64,000 bases of DNA, from NCBI RefSeq assembly GCF_902459465.1, contig NC_047066.1, forward strand, positions 1,178,001-1,242,000. The letters run 5' to 3'. Below the pieces are notes generated by a model. That model was not told the origin of the DNA, searched no databases, and saw nothing but the letters and a program-made list of their open reading frames with translations. Of this stretch, positions 1 to 12,265 are shown in pieces (the stretch's first letter is position 1; the number at the start of each line of letters is the position of its first letter). The position numbers and the translations under genes were made by a program. The stretch is from Asterias rubens. Lineage: Eukaryota > Echinodermata > Asteroidea > Forcipulatida > Asteriidae.

Positions 1-2345
1 ATCAATCTCAATCTTGAGTTATTCCGTAGATAAGCTCGAAAGTTTTTTTTTTATAAAAAAAACACGAAGGCGAACTTTGATCTAGGGTAACGACCCGGAA
101 GTTAACGTCGTACGATTTTTTTTTGCGTTAATTTTTCAAATGTTGTCCAAGTCTTTATCTATTCGATGCCTAAGTATGAACATCATAGCTTTTATATTCG
201 TTGAGATACAGCAACAAGCAAATGGTAATTTTTCAACATTAAAAACCTTGTCATGACGTCATTAATGTCGTCATCATTCCAAAACAGTGGCGGTTTCATC
301 TACTCACTAATGCCGATGTACACAGTAAGTTTTAAGTTTGTACAAGCTTTACTTTTGTTTAAAATTGCTTGGGAAGGTTCAGAGGTAAAGAAGAACACGA
401 GGAAAATTAAATCTATGAACAGATTGTTGATAGCTTTTTAATTTTCACAAAAAGTAAAAGTGTAAATCTATTACATTTATACCTTTCTTTGCACAGAAAA
501 CAAATGCTAAGGTTAATACTTATAGAGCGATGTATTTTATTAGTAAAGAGCTAACTATGTGCAAAGTTTGAAGGTTTTGTGATCCTTGTGATGTTTAACT
601 CAAGAGTAAACTTCTTAAAAGGTTAACTGGATTTGGGGAAACTTTATACGAAACAACAGTTTACTAATTGTAGACTTGTGAAGTAAATAACTGTAAAAGA
701 CTTATTTTATGAAGTATTACAGAGGTTTCGCAAGTGTACGACACGGGTACAGATACAACTAAGATAACTGGGATGCACATTAGATTTTGTTAGGCATTAA
801 ATAAACCCTTATTTTGAAAAGCAATGATTTGTACACAAAGCTTTACCGTGTAGCGCGCTAAACACTGCCGTGAGTGCCGGATAGAAACACCCTTCACGAG
901 TCGATGTCACGAATCCGCTTCCCGGTGTTTGATCAAAACATAACCAATGTTCGTCTTTTTCTGGTTGCATTTTCTCACATAATTAAAAGTCATACGAATC
1001 GCTGCAGTAGGTGGCCATCTCAGCGAAGCTTCGTCTTTAATTCCGTTTTGATAATTAAGCCATGAGAAGGGCGAACAGGGGAACAATTTGACGCCGAATA
1101 TGATATGAGCGGACTTCAATTGTAAAATGTTGGTACACCATTAAACCATAGAGTAAGGATTAAACTAGCGCTACGTTGTAAGTACAATGACCTGAGACTT
1201 GTCAAAACATGAATCGAAATCACGCGTACAGTCAAACGATGCACTATTCCGAGCAGAACACACAGGCCTCGTGGACTGATAAAGGTGTGATCAATGGAGC
1301 GGAACGGCCAGCCAAAGCGCTTTTGCAGTGTACGCAGTTATCACGCGGGTCAACACATCCGTGGGCTTTATCGTCCGATTTCGACCAGAGTTTCAGGTCA
1401 AATTGGTATCATCTCTGTGGGAAAGTTTGAGCAGGATCACTCATCTATAACGGGATGCAAAATTTATGTTGAAATGTTACGTAGTTTTAGAGATCAAAAA
1501 TTGTAAAATTGTTCAACCTTTGGTTTGAACCGGAAGTCAAGGTCAAATGGGGTCATTTTGTGTGTAGCGTTTTTTGAGGTTTGATCGACCTGTCCGATGA
1601 TATATAGATTGTCAAAATCCACCATGTGGTTCAGGAGTTATGATTTCTTTAAAATATTTAACTTTGATTTGTTGTAATTCAAAACCTGATGACGTCATCA
1701 TGACATCATTAAGTTTGTGTGGTCTTATTATTAAGGTTCAATTGTCTGATGAGTTTCAATGTTAAATTCCATATCAATCTTGAGTTATGACAACAAATTG
1801 TCTTTTTTTATAAAAAACACAAAAAACACAAAGGCAGAGTTTGACCTTCCGGTACGACCGGAAGATGAGGTCATACGATTTTGGCGTTAACTTTTCAAAT
1901 GTTGTCCAAGTCTTTATCTGTGTGATGCCCAAGTATGAACATCATAGCAATAATATTCGTTGAGATACAGCGAAAAGCAAATGTCGTTTTTTAACTTTAA
2001 AAACCTTGCCATGACGTCATCAATGACGTCATCATTCCCAAAAAGTGGCGGTTTCGTCTACTCACTATTGCCGATGTACATAGTAAGTTTTAAGTTTGTA
2101 CAAGCTTTACTTTTGTTTAAAATTGCTGGAGAAGGTTCGCAGGGAAAGAAGAACGCGAGGAAAAAAAAAAAACAGAACAATAACAATAGTTGTTCGGCTG
2201 TTGGCCGAACACCTAAAAATATAAACTTAAAAAAACTTGTTGTGTGTGCTTTCAGATGCCTAATAAAAAAGGCTTCAGGCATGAAGTCTTTAAAGCTAAA
2301 GCACATTCTTCGGTCTTTGGAACCGTTCGATTGTTAAATCCTATT
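1..2345. repeat. Long direct repeat, two copies of one dispersed element
   Basis: Positions 1-415 and about 1775-2165 are clearly the same sequence, with the same order of short blocks: a poly-T/A hinge, a stretch around a GTTGTCCAAGTCTTTATCT motif, paired TGACGTCAT motifs, and a tail ending in an AAGAACrCGAGGAAAA block. The sequence between them (about 420-1774) shows no convincing gene. The open frames in it are short and have no recognisable domain. The stretch 2170-2340 contains a TTCGGCTGTTGGCCGAA hairpin and looks like the tail of the element. No transposase or reverse transcriptase is visible, so the class is unassigned. Confidence 0.6.
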
Positions 2346-2821
2346 CAAATGTAGATATTATCTACACCAAATCCAACCCGTGAAAATTTCATTTCAAAAC
2401 GTGCGGTTCGGTGTTTTTTTTATAGATAATAATATAGCCAAATGTAATGGGGCAGTTATGTCAACGCAGGACATTTGTTCATAAATGGAATAGACAATCG
2501 ATAATTTTTTTATCGCAGATTGAATTTTTTTCTTCAAAATATTAAAAAACATTATCAACAGCTGCAGGGCTTTTTATACCAAGTCAGTTTTTAGGGCCGG
2601 TAACTTTTGGAGTAATAACCAAAGTTAACGTAAACCAATTTTGCAGCTGAGATAATAGTAATATAACTTTAAATCATCGTTTTCAAACACAGATGACTTT
2701 CTTTTCCCACATTGTTCTTTACAAGTGTTTTACATTCTTGTCAGCCAATGCCCACATTTTTTGCTCTTCTTCTCAGGTACCAATCACTAAAAGGAAAGTT
2801 TCATCTGATATTTCACGAAGG

Positions 2822-3205
2822 ATGGCTAGCTCAATGATATTTTTCACTGCATGGGCGACAGTCATTGTGATAGTTACTTCATGTTATTATACAAGTACCA
2901 CATGCCCACCAATATCTCGTGGGCAACTCCTACGTTCCGGAGTCACTCATCAATTCTACCCTGGTCCAATGCGAGATCATGTGCTTAAAGGAGCAACCTT
3001 TCGCAACATTTCATGTCGTACATATGTATTGTGTGCCACATTCTGTCTGCTTGAAGATGCATGTAAGTCCTTTAACTTTTGCATGGACGACGAGCTCTGT
3101 CAGCTTAACTCAGCTGTGTATTCTGAAAACGAGACCTCACTGCAGAAATCTAGTGGCTGTCTCTACTTTGACGAATCGTTTCATGAACAACAAAACGAAT
3201 ACAAG
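2822..3205 (+). CDS. PAN/apple-domain-like exon with signal anchor, copy 1
   Basis: The exon probably opens at 2777 after a TCTTCTCAG acceptor, with the first in-frame ATG at 2822, and closes at 3205 before GTAAGA. The first 25 or so residues form a hydrophobic signal peptide or anchor (IFFTAWATVIVIVTSC). The rest has a cysteine and aromatic pattern like PAN/apple modules (ATFRNISC, then LCATFCLLEDACKSFNF, then ELCQLN), a fold used in extracellular binding proteins. An almost identical copy lies at 6359-6736. The exon ends in phase 0, but the next recognisable exon (3714) needs phase 1, and a direct join would hit a stop after about five codons. Copy 2 lacks five bases at this exon end and has the correct phase. 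Copy 1 may therefore be a truncated secreted protein or a decaying gene. Ligand unknown. Confidence 0.55.
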
Positions 3206-3713
3206 GTAAGAGCTCACTTTTAACGCAATTAAAACACATGATTTATGTCAATGCTTTTATATAAATAATAAGGTTTGGTTGAGTTATTCCGACATGGATG
3301 AGTTTGTTTCAGTTTAAGGTCAACCCACACATGTTAATATTTTGAGTAATTCCAAACTTGTCCAGTGCTTTTTAACATGGGAACCGTTTGCCACAAGCAT
3401 TTTTAATGAGGGCAAATGTCTTTTTAATAACACATTTTGCGTTCTTTTTGTAAAACGTAAAAGTCAGTCCGAAGGTTCTGTTGTTGAAACTATTTTCCTG
3501 TATAAGATAACAAAAAGTAATAAATTGCGACCTAGCTGTCACTGATAACAACTACTTTTTAAAAGCTTTTTATGCAAAATTTTCCCAATCATATAATCTA
3601 TAGTCCCGATAACACGTTGATTAACTGTGAAAAAGTTGACGTCTGGGACTAGTAATGGTAGCTCATGAAAGCAGCATTATTCTTTTCCAACTATGATTTT
3701 TAACAAAATACAG

Positions 3714-3932
3714 ATAACAAATCCATGCCATTGACATCTAACGCGCTTTGCCAGACCAACGTTACCACTTCACAGAACGGTGGCTATGATGATAACGTCT
3801 TTCGTGTCCTGCAAGATGCAAGCGAGCCAATACGTCTAGAGTTCACAGCAGACTGGAACAATGCACACTCATTAGTTTACGTATTTTTTCTTCAATTAAG
3901 TGGTCAACAGCAATATCATGTAAACGTGGAAT
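3714..3932 (+). CDS. Second exon of PAN-like gene, copy 1
   Basis: An AATACAG acceptor precedes 3714 and a GTAAGT donor follows 3932. In the phase-1 frame it reads without stops and contains SEPIRLEFTADWNN. A paralogous exon lies at 7867-8070 with the same phases and a matching SEPIHLEFTADWDY block, so the reading frame has been conserved between copies. The family is not certain. The beta-rich, extracellular look and the order of pieces could fit a farnesoic-acid-methyltransferase-like (FAMeT) module. That is inference only. The upstream exon of this copy ends in the wrong phase for it. Confidence 0.45.
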
Positions 3933-4241
3933 GTAAGTTTTTCCTTCTTCTTCTAAACTGAACGATGTTATTTAACATATGAATGACCTGAAAAAGTATT
4001 TCTTTATTTGGTTATTTTTCTTTTAGGCAAGGAATTTGCAGAATACTTTAGCTTCATTTATGACATTATACCAAAGCCACATCGAAAAACAAAACCATAC
4101 GAAACGAAGTCTATTTGCTTTCTCTGTGCACGTTCAATTTTTTTTTTGCTGTGCCCAAATCAATCCCCTCCCCCGATCATATTATGCGTATGTCTTCCAC
4201 CATGAAAAAGTTATACGTCTTATTTCATTATTGACAATTAA

Positions 4242-4614
4242 CAAGGGAAGGTACACGTTTGGTAACTACTCATCCACAAATATTAACTTAAAACCTGACT
4301 TGGTAACGAGCATTGGAGAGCTGTTGATAGTATAAAACATTGTGAGAAATGGCTCCCTGTGAAGTAGCATATATTTTGAGAAAGAGGTAATTTCTCACTA
4401 AAATAATAAAAGACTTCCAGCCATAAGTCTTTTATTCCTATCTGAAAGCACACAAATTCGTCCAACAAGGGTGTTTTTCTCTCATCACTTTCTCGCAACT
4501 TCGATGACCAATTTAGCTCAAATTTTCACAGGCTTGTTATTTTATGCTTATGTTGGGATACACCAAGTGAGAAGACTGGTCTTTGACAATTACCAACAGT
4601 GTACCTTCTCTTTA
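4242..4614. repeat. Palindromic TTAA-type element, divergent subfamily
   Basis: The left end reads GGGAAGGTACACGTTTGG and the right end CCAACAGTGTACCTTCTCTTTAA, which are inverted relatives of each other. The body carries the conserved blocks GTATAAAACATTGTGAGAAA and ATACACCAAGTGAGAAGAC found in the other copies. The same subfamily, in better condition, lies at 20542-20911. Confidence 0.7.
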
Positions 4615-4641
4615 AATCTATTTGACCAACCTGATTCCCAG

Positions 4642-5134
<493 letters not shown>

Positions 5135-5238
5135 ATAGGTTTTCTCTGATTGGTTATTCAGCACTTGAAGAGTTTTAAATTTCCCCATCTAGATTTAATT
5201 TAAATATCGGAAAGAAAAAAAAAAAAATAAATAAAAAT

Positions 5239-5505
5239 ACAGCCGAGCAAGTTTTAATAATCAAATTAATATATTTTGAGTATTTCTCCATTTGGTTGTG
5301 TGCCGGCCTGCAAACGTCCAGGCCGCATTGGTCTTTTATCACCAGTTAATTAGTTTATTAAGTTATCAATTTAATTCAACGACGTGTTAATTACCTGACC
5401 GCACTGCTCCTCTAAAATTCAATAACTAGCCAATTAAGGTTGTCAGTTGTCACACCCGAAACTATTGTCACGGTTTAAGACTCAAAACTGTTGCCATGGT
5501 TTCAG
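5239..5505 (+). repeat. Dispersed repeat, copy 1 of 3
   Basis: Contains a characteristic block around AACGACGTGTTAATTACC followed by a CAATAACTAGCCAATTA-type motif. Related copies lie at about 10262-10382 and 10570-10806, in the same orientation. No coding capacity is seen. The following stretch 5506-6240 holds no gene or repeat that I can identify. Confidence 0.6.
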
Positions 5506-6358
5506 GTGCAAACACAGTGTCCTATATAAAGAGCGTTTTAGCCTGGGCTGTTTTATTTCTACACGCAGTTCTCACTCTGAGGATCAAGTCTCAATTATAC
5601 ATGATCTGTGGATGCGATGTCGGCCTATGGGGTCTTCTGGAATATTTGTCTAAAAATACAAACTAAATAAAAACTTAATTAAAATCTTGTTGCATTGAAC
5701 TCAAGAGATTCCTTGGTCTACCAACTGGAACATCGACAGAGAGGTAAGACATGCTAAAACGTAGCCCTACTATATTTAAAAGCATTCATTTGTTATGTGT
5801 TTGATTTGTTAACCGTTAATAAATGTAGACGTATACAATAAAACTGACATGTAACAGTTTCATTTCAAAAGGTGGTAGCATTTTTTAGAAGTTGTCGATA
5901 ATCTGGAGCTCTATGTCCCACCCAGGAAAGATAGTCCGTAATTGGAATGCACAAACTGAGTAACGTTTTTAAACGTTGCGCATGAAACCTTTCTCAAGTT
6001 GAACTGTTGTTGAATAACTTCTCTACAACCATAATAGGGCAATCGTTTCTCAATAAGTTATACATTATCAACACAGGTGCAGTGCTTCTTACCAATTAAG
6101 TTTTTATTGTCAATCATTGTTGGAGTAATAGCCATATTATTCCAATTCGCATAGGAATTATTTTGACCTGGAAAAAACGAGGTTTTGCCGCTGAGAAAAC
6201 AATCTTTGTAAATCGTCAAAATTAATGAAGATGACGTTATTTTTTCCCACATGCCACGCAACTATGTTATATTCTTGTCAGCCAATGCCCACTTTTTTTG
6301 CTCTTCTTCTCAGGTACCAATCACTAAAAGGAAAGTTTCATCTGATATTTCACGAAGG

Positions 6359-6736
6359 ATGACTAGCTCAATGATATTTTTCACTGCATGGGCGACAGTC
6401 ATTGTGATAGTTACTTCATGTTATTATACAAGTACCACATGCCCACCAATATCTCGTGGGCAACTCCTACGTTCCGGAGTCACTCATCAATTCTACCCGG
6501 GTCCAATGCGAGATCATGTGCTTAAAGAGCAACCTTTCGCAACATTTCATGTCGTACATATGTATTATGTGCCACATTCTGTCTGCTTGAAGATGCATGT
6601 AAGTCCTTTAACTTCTGCATGGACGACGAGCTCTGTCAGCTTAACTCCGCTGTGTATTCTGAAAACGAGACCTCACTGCAGAAATCTAGTGGCTGTCTCT
6701 ACTTTGACGAATCGTTTCATGAACAACAAAACGATG
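6359..6736 (+). pseudogene. PAN/apple-domain-like exon, copy 2, frameshifted
   Basis: Nearly base-for-base duplicate of 2822-3205, including the flanking TCTTCTCAG acceptor and GTAAGAGCTCA donor region. One G is missing at about 6526 (CTTAAAGAGC against CTTAAAGGAGC in copy 1). This throws the cysteine-rich half out of frame, so the PAN-like pattern is lost although a long frame stays open (6251-6814). The end of the exon reads AACGATG before the donor and, if the missing base is counted, gives phase 1, matching the next exon at 7867. An assembly or sequencing error at this one base is the main alternative to pseudogenisation. Confidence 0.6.
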
Positions 6737-7249
6737 GTAAGAGCTCAATTTAACTCAATTAAAACACCCCGATTAAATTCGTGTGATTTTTTTTTTAAAA
6801 ACAACATTTTTTAATTTTTTTTAATTTAGACAATCATCTTTTATTAGGGCAATGAACAAGTTCACTTTATGTTTTTTTTTACCGGAGGCTTTCCGCCTGG
6901 GCCGGTTACACGGCTACACGTTTACATGGTTAACCAACCGTGTATCTATTGGGCAGGTTAGCCATACACGTTTATGTTTGGGGTTAAGTTATAACAATGA
7001 AAGTCAGTCCGAATGTTTTGTGGTAGAAGCTACTTTCTTGTAGTAATAAGTCTGGACATTGCGATGTCGCTGCAATGATAACATGTCCTTTTTGGTTTAG
7101 CTTTTTTGGGCAACAAATTTCCGACCATTGAAGTTTATTGCTATTAATTGTCCCAGTTAATCAACATTGTTGTCCTGATTAAGTAAGTTAATTGTGACAA
7201 AATTTACACATCTGAGACTTGTCTTGGTGCAAGACGTTCTTAGCGTTTT

Positions 7250-7745
7250 TCAGGCTAGCTTGGCCCCGCGGTTGTTTTGACAAGTGCATGCTTTGCGTAC
7301 GCGTTCAGGGCTTCAGACGAAAGGACGGAGCCTGAAGCCGAATCCAAAGCCCGAAGCAGTGGTTTCGAAAAGGACCATAGATTTGGCTCAGTCACGCTTC
7401 ACCAACAGAGGGGGCACTGTACACATTATTGAACTCCTGCTGGAGTGCGTTTTGGCGACCCCAACCGAAGCCCAACCGAATCAACAAGTCGGTTACCGTT
7501 TGCTGTGAACAGCATTGTCATCGCGTTTCAAGCGAACACGCGAAAACGCTCAACCGACGACCAATGTTTCTGGTTCGGTCGCCAACAATTTCTACCTCCA
7601 TGCCAAAACGCACTCCAGACCCGTTTTCGCAAATACTACTTGCGCAAGCGCTAACTGTTGAAAGAGGAGAATCCAAGCCGAAGCCGTGGTTTCGAAAGGC
7701 CGTGAAAAGCGCCCGCTAACGGTGAACTGCTGCAGCGCGCTGTAT
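7250..7745. repeat. Nested hairpin elements with GC-rich termini
   Basis: The block 7250-7377 contains GCTTGGCCCCGCGGTTGTTTTGAC and GGACGGAGCCTGAAGCC motifs that recur inverted at 44285-44455. Inside it, 7442-7616 is a separate hairpin whose ends read GGAGTGCGTTTTGGC and GCCAAAACGCACTCC. The right flank (7660-7745) resumes the outer element (CCGTGGTTTCGAAA). The picture is one element inserted into another. The short open frames here are by-products. Confidence 0.6.
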
Positions 7746-7866
7746 AATGTAGTGCATTGATGTCCACTACTCGCTCCGAAAAACGCCAAGGCATTTTGCA
7801 CCAAGACTAATCTTGGACTAGTAATAGGAACATTGTTTTCCAACTATGATTTCTAACAAAATACAG

Positions 7867-8070
7867 CCAAAACGTTCATGCCATCGACATCCTCTACTAA
7901 CGCCATTTGCAAGACCAGCATTACCACAGAGAAATCCGTGGATGCCGTCCCTGTTCTACAAAATGCAAGCGAGCCAATTCATCTAGAGTTCACAGCAGAT
8001 TGGGACTACGCCGAGTTCGTTTACGTGCAATTTACAACAATTCACAGTCAACTCGTCCATACATTGAAAT
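7867..8070 (+). CDS. Second exon of PAN-like gene, copy 2
   Basis: AATACAG acceptor at 7866 and GTAAAT donor at 8071. The frame is open and carries SEPIHLEFTADWDY, aligned with the copy-1 exon at 3714-3932. The substitutions between the two copies mostly keep the frame and the residue character, which argues that both once coded for protein. Same tentative extracellular beta-rich module; function not established. Confidence 0.45.
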
Positions 8071-8312
8071 GTAAATTTTTCCTCTTCTTCGATCTTTATA
8101 TTTGTATATCTTTAAATTGTAGTTTTTCTTCCTGTTGTTTATTGTTGCTATCTATATGCCTCTCTGCTGCCACCAAGCGTCCCAAAAGTCTCCCAATAGA
8201 TCTATTGTTTAGGTTCATGTTTTTGACTTCTTGCGAATACTCGTATACGGTGCTCCTCTCTTTGGTCAAAACGTGCCGAGTTAGCTTTCTAGCAAGATTC
8301 TGTTTTTTCTTC

Positions 8313-8682
8313 TTAAAGGAACACGTTGCCTTGGATCGGTCGAGTTGGTCTATAAAAAGGGTTTGTAACCGTTTGTTATAAAATGCATATGGTTGGAAAG
8401 ATGTTTTAAAAGTAGAATACAATGATGCACACACATTTGCCTCGAAATTGCGTGGTTTTCCTTTTATTTTGCGATTAACACGGTCGGGTCGGCCATCCAT
8501 AAATGGCCCGACCGTGTTAGTCGACGAGGTAAAAGAAAACCGTGCAATTTCGAGGCATGTTTGTGTGGATCATTGTATTCTACTTTTACAACATCTTTCT
8601 ACCCATATGCATTTTATAGCAAACGATTACAGACGCTTTTTAAAGACCAACTCGACCGATCCAAGCCAACGTATTCCTTTAA
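8313..8682. mobile_element. TTAA-flanked palindromic MITE, family 2
   Basis: Begins TTAAAGGAACACGTTGCC and ends with the near inverse before TTAA. The two arms pair along most of the element, meeting at a GGCCATCCATAAATGGCC centre. The TTAA at both ends fits a piggyBac-type target site. There is no room for a transposase, so it is non-autonomous. Other copies are at 31967-32204, 50822-51186 and 57199-57619. Confidence 0.8.
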
Positions 8683-8719
8683 AACCAATGCTTTCTATCT
8701 GTTTGTTTCCTTTTTTCAG

Positions 8720-8890
8720 CACCACTTTGTACTTTCCTTCTACAAACTTGGTAGGAGAACAACAAAGTGTCTTGGATGCGGGGGAATTACAAGAGTGTCA
8801 ATTAGTTTATAATTCTACACTTGAATTTCGAGCAATAGTTATAGTTCAGTCCCCATCAAGTCATCAAACATGCTTTAAAGTAATCCTTGG
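8720..8890 (+). CDS. Possible third exon of PAN-like gene, copy 2
   Basis: A TTTTTTCAG acceptor precedes 8720 and a GTACGT donor could follow 8890. The frame encodes a stretch ending in CFKVILGG, preceded by LEFRAIVIVQSPSSHQ. This resembles the first half of a FAMeT-like domain (a strand with FxxxA, then an IGG-type strand). The phase of the start does not match the previous exon, so the join is unresolved. An alternative acceptor at GGTAG (8753) creates a stop. Treat as a fragment. Confidence 0.3.
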
Positions 8891-9340
8891 TGGTACGTTT
8901 GGTTAGAACAAATTGAATTGGGACATGGACTGCTAACATTCATGTTTGGTTTATTTTAAATGGGGCCACGGTAAAAACTGGATACTATTGGTAATATTTT
9001 GTCAATGCCTGCATATTGCACAGTATACTAACAGAATTATTGTTCTAAAGTCAGCATTCTTGATAACTGGGTGTTCTTTTTGCAGTCCGCTGTAATTTTC
9101 AGCCTTTAAGTAAATCTTCATTGATGAATCACTCTCAAATTAAGGACTAATTTTCAGAAATGTGACAAAATACTTAAAGTCACCTGGAAGTGGTATTTTT
9201 TCAAAATAAAGCTTTTGTCAGTAATATATGTGTTTTGATGAGTGGAATGTGAATAAACAGTTAACTAAGGTTTAAAAAAAATCAGTTCTTATGTTATTTA
9301 CAAATTTAAGAGTAGACCCGACCCGAGAGGGCGCTGTTCG

Positions 9341-9600
9341 TGACGTCAATCGAGGCAGACTTTGCCTGTAATGCGTAGAGTAAACACAATTGCAAAGTAC
9401 ATGTACGGACCAAGTCGTGAGTTTGTACGTTTCAAAAAAAGATTTTTTTGCTTTTTTCCGGCAATGCCGACCAGGTGTATTGCTGCTGAATGCAGAAAAA
9501 CACTTTTTGAAACGTACCAACTCACGACTTGGACGTACATGTACTTTGCACGTGTGTTTACTATACGCATTGCAGGCAAAGTCTGCCTCGATTGACGTCA
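9341..9600. repeat. Large hairpin element with TGACGTCA ends
   Basis: Arms of about 100 bp (9341-9440 and 9501-9600) are inverse complements: TGACGTCAATCGAGGCAGAC at the left, GTCTGCCTCGATTGACGTCA at the right. The loop holds the only unpaired stretch, about 60 bp. Frames on both strands are shadow images of each other. Probably a foldback or MITE-type element. The flanks 8907-9290 and 9610-10260 contain no gene I can see, apart from a poly-C run at about 10058-10078. Confidence 0.8.
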
Positions 9601-10261
9601 CAAAAGGGGTAGGCGGAGTCAGCCCCCAAAACAACTTTATATATTTTTTAAACATATAAATCGTGACATACAATTACTAAAAAAATGGTTTTATTGTTCG
9701 TAAGCATATATACTCTTATGTTTGAAAGAAAAGAAATTCTATTTCCAGGTGACTTTAAATAACGGCTCTGTTTTGAAGAGTATGCTATTATGTAACCTCG
9801 AGTAACTGAGGTGTATTAAGTAAATTCATAATAGGATCACAATGCATCATTTGGATAACTACGGCAATAAATACATACAGCTTATAAATAAAAATCCTTT
9901 CTGCATTTGTTATTTTTATATTTGTAGGGAGAACAAATATTTTCAATAAATAAAACAAATTCTGGAGAAGTGGCAAGGTATTGGTAAAAAACAAAAACAA
10001 AAACACCTATTACATTTCTGTAAGCACCTTAGATGTTACATAATCGAGGGTGGGCTGCCCCCCCCCCCCCCCCCCCCCATCCTGGATCCGCGTCTGTTGT
10101 ATTTATTCACTGACAATCAATGGTATTCCGTTTCAGCATACATAAACTATATATCCCCTTGAGTAGGATTTAAAACTTTGAATAGTGGAAATTTACTATA
10201 ACATATAATAGTAGGTTTGCAGTACCACCATGTAATTATAATCTTATATTTAGCACCACAC

Positions 10262-11340
10262 ACCTCACCTGTGCAAATGAACAACAGGTTAATTAGTAAT
10301 ATCAAGTTATCAATTAACTTTAACGACGTGTTAATTACCCGACCACACTTCTCTTCTAAAAGTCAATTATGGTTTCAGACCATTTATTGTGTATTTTTAT
10401 TTTATTTTTATTTATTTTTTTTGTGGGGGAAGGCTACCAATAAACCTAATATCATACAAGTGAGATTCTTTAATTGTGTTAACCTATCCCTTTGTCTTCA
10501 AAGCCATATTGTTGGCGATTTAACTATTTCCTTTATCGTCATAATTACATAATTTCAAAAGAAAACCCCACAGCCCAGCAAGTTGTAATACAAAAATTGT
10601 GTTTGTTATATACTGCTCCTTTATGCTGTGTGCAAGACTGTTGAAGTCAAGGCCGCGCGGGTCTTTCAACACGGGTTAATCAGTTTATGAAGTTATTTAC
10701 TTCAACGACGTGTTAATTACCCGACCACACTTGACCGCTAAAAATCAATAACCGGCCAATTAGGGTTGTTACGACCGAAGCTATATTCTTATGGTTTCAG
10801 ACCAGTTTTTGTTTTTTGTACCGAGTATAATCTAATATTAACCAATTAGTTTTTATAGATTGAAAATGTGTATTATAATTTGTTTCAGTTGTTAACCCCA
10901 TCACTTGTCTCTCAAAGCCTATTGTTGCTACTTCACTATTTTGTCAATATTTTTTATGTGGGTGCCTGCCTGAAAGCCATTGAACCTGTAACCTTGAAGC
11001 CAGGGACCACACCCTTGTTTACGTCAAAACAGGGGGATTGGTACCGAGAGGAACCTGATGTCATACGAATGAGTTTTTATATTTGGTTAACCCATCCCTT
11101 GGTCTTCGAAGCCCTATTGTTGGTTGTCTTCGTCAATAGGGACTTTTCGTTTTCGACAACGGATGGTTCTGCGACGGTAAATATGACATTTGGCGTCATC
11201 TGCGCATGCGTCGGCTTTGAGGACGGTCGTCCCTCAATTTCTTTGACAGTACTTGGGATGCATCTTCGTTGTGCTGAAAACGACAACGTTTAGCTGAACA
11301 ACCGTCGCAGAACATGTATCCAGTAAGCCAGGGACCACAC
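10262..11340 (+). repeat. Array of degenerate dispersed repeats
   Basis: Two further copies of the repeat seen at 5239-5505 (10262-10382 and 10570-10806) are interleaved with three copies of a block around CCCATCCCTTGGTCTTCGAAGCC (about 10470-10520, 10895-10930 and 11088-11125). A 141-codon frame at 10868-11293 spans two of these blocks. It has no recognisable domain and is best explained as repeat sequence. Confidence 0.5.
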
Positions 11341-11361
11341 CCCTGTTCAGTCACAACCGGT

Positions 11362-11690
11362 AATTGGTAACTGTCAAAGACTACTCTTCACAGTTGGTGT
11401 TGGTGTATCTCATAAAATAACAAACCTGTGAAAATTTAAGCTCAATAATTGGTCGTCGAAGTTGCGAGATAACAATGAAAGAAAAAACACCATTGTAACA
11501 CGAAGTTGTGTGCTTTCAGATGTTTGATTTCGAGACCCCGAATTCTAAATCTGAGGTCTCGAAATCAAATTCGTGAAAATTTACTCCTTTCTCGAAAACT
11601 ACGTCACTTCAGAGGGAGCCGTTTCTCACAATATTTGATACTCTTAACCTCTCCCCGTTACTCGTCACCAAGTAAGGTTTTATAAATATT
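11362..11690. repeat. TTAA-type palindromic element, family 1, truncated
   Basis: Contains family-1 blocks (AGTTGGTG near the left end, GAAAAAACACC, the TTTCGAGACC hairpin centre and the AGAGGGAGCCGTTTCTCACAAT block) but lacks the terminal AGTGGACAC inverted repeats. The following 11700-12120 is AT-rich and shows nothing identifiable. Confidence 0.6.
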
Positions 11691-12133
11691 TTAAGTAATT
11701 TAATAGTGTCCACAACCTTTAAATTCAGACAGTAGCTTGGCTTAATGAGAAGAAAATTAGATGTAAAGATTGTTTGGAGATGCACACAATAAATATACTT
11801 TAGATGGCGTGGCATGATTTTTTATTTTTTTTATTTTTTAAATTTAAGCATTGGTGTTTTACCCATATTTAACCTATAATATTGACAGTCAGCACAAAAT
11901 AAAAATACTAAACAAGTTCGACTGACTTTCTAAACAAATACAACAAAGTTATATGTAAGGTATGTTAAGATTACATAAAGGTAAACGAAAGACAATAAAA
12001 GCTATAAGTAGAAACAGTCAGTAACTATGAATATGCATCGAGTTATTTCTTTGTCAAATAGGATTGAATTGAGTTACTCATTCCATTCCAAAACCTACGA
12101 AACGTTGAATTTACATTTCAGCAAAGGGGAAAT

Positions 12134-12265
12134 TTTGGGACACTAGGTGGCAGACTTACCAGGTACAAACCATTGTTCTTTGTAAAATGTGCACATTCTC
12201 AGAACTACAAACAATGGAAATTTAGCTGGTATAGGTCTGCTGCCACCTAGCGTTCCAAAGTCCCT
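12134..12265. mobile_element. Small MITE with GGGACACTAGGTGGCAG ends
   Basis: Inverted ends TTTGGGACACTAGGTGGCAG and CTGCCACCTAGCGTTCCAAAG enclose about 90 bp that contain a partial inner palindrome around the ACATTCTCAGAAC block. A related copy lies at 62787-62886. The stretch 12266-13481 has no other identifiable feature apart from a poly-C tract at about 12303 and the presumed promoter region of Rost gene A. Confidence 0.65.

Noticed and set aside
9346-9659. Four overlapping frames of similar sequence on both strands
   Set aside because: They are mirror images produced by the hairpin at 9341-9600.
10868-11293. 141-codon frame
   Set aside because: Built from repeated blocks also present at 10470-10520, with no domain, no splice support and no codon constraint visible between copies.
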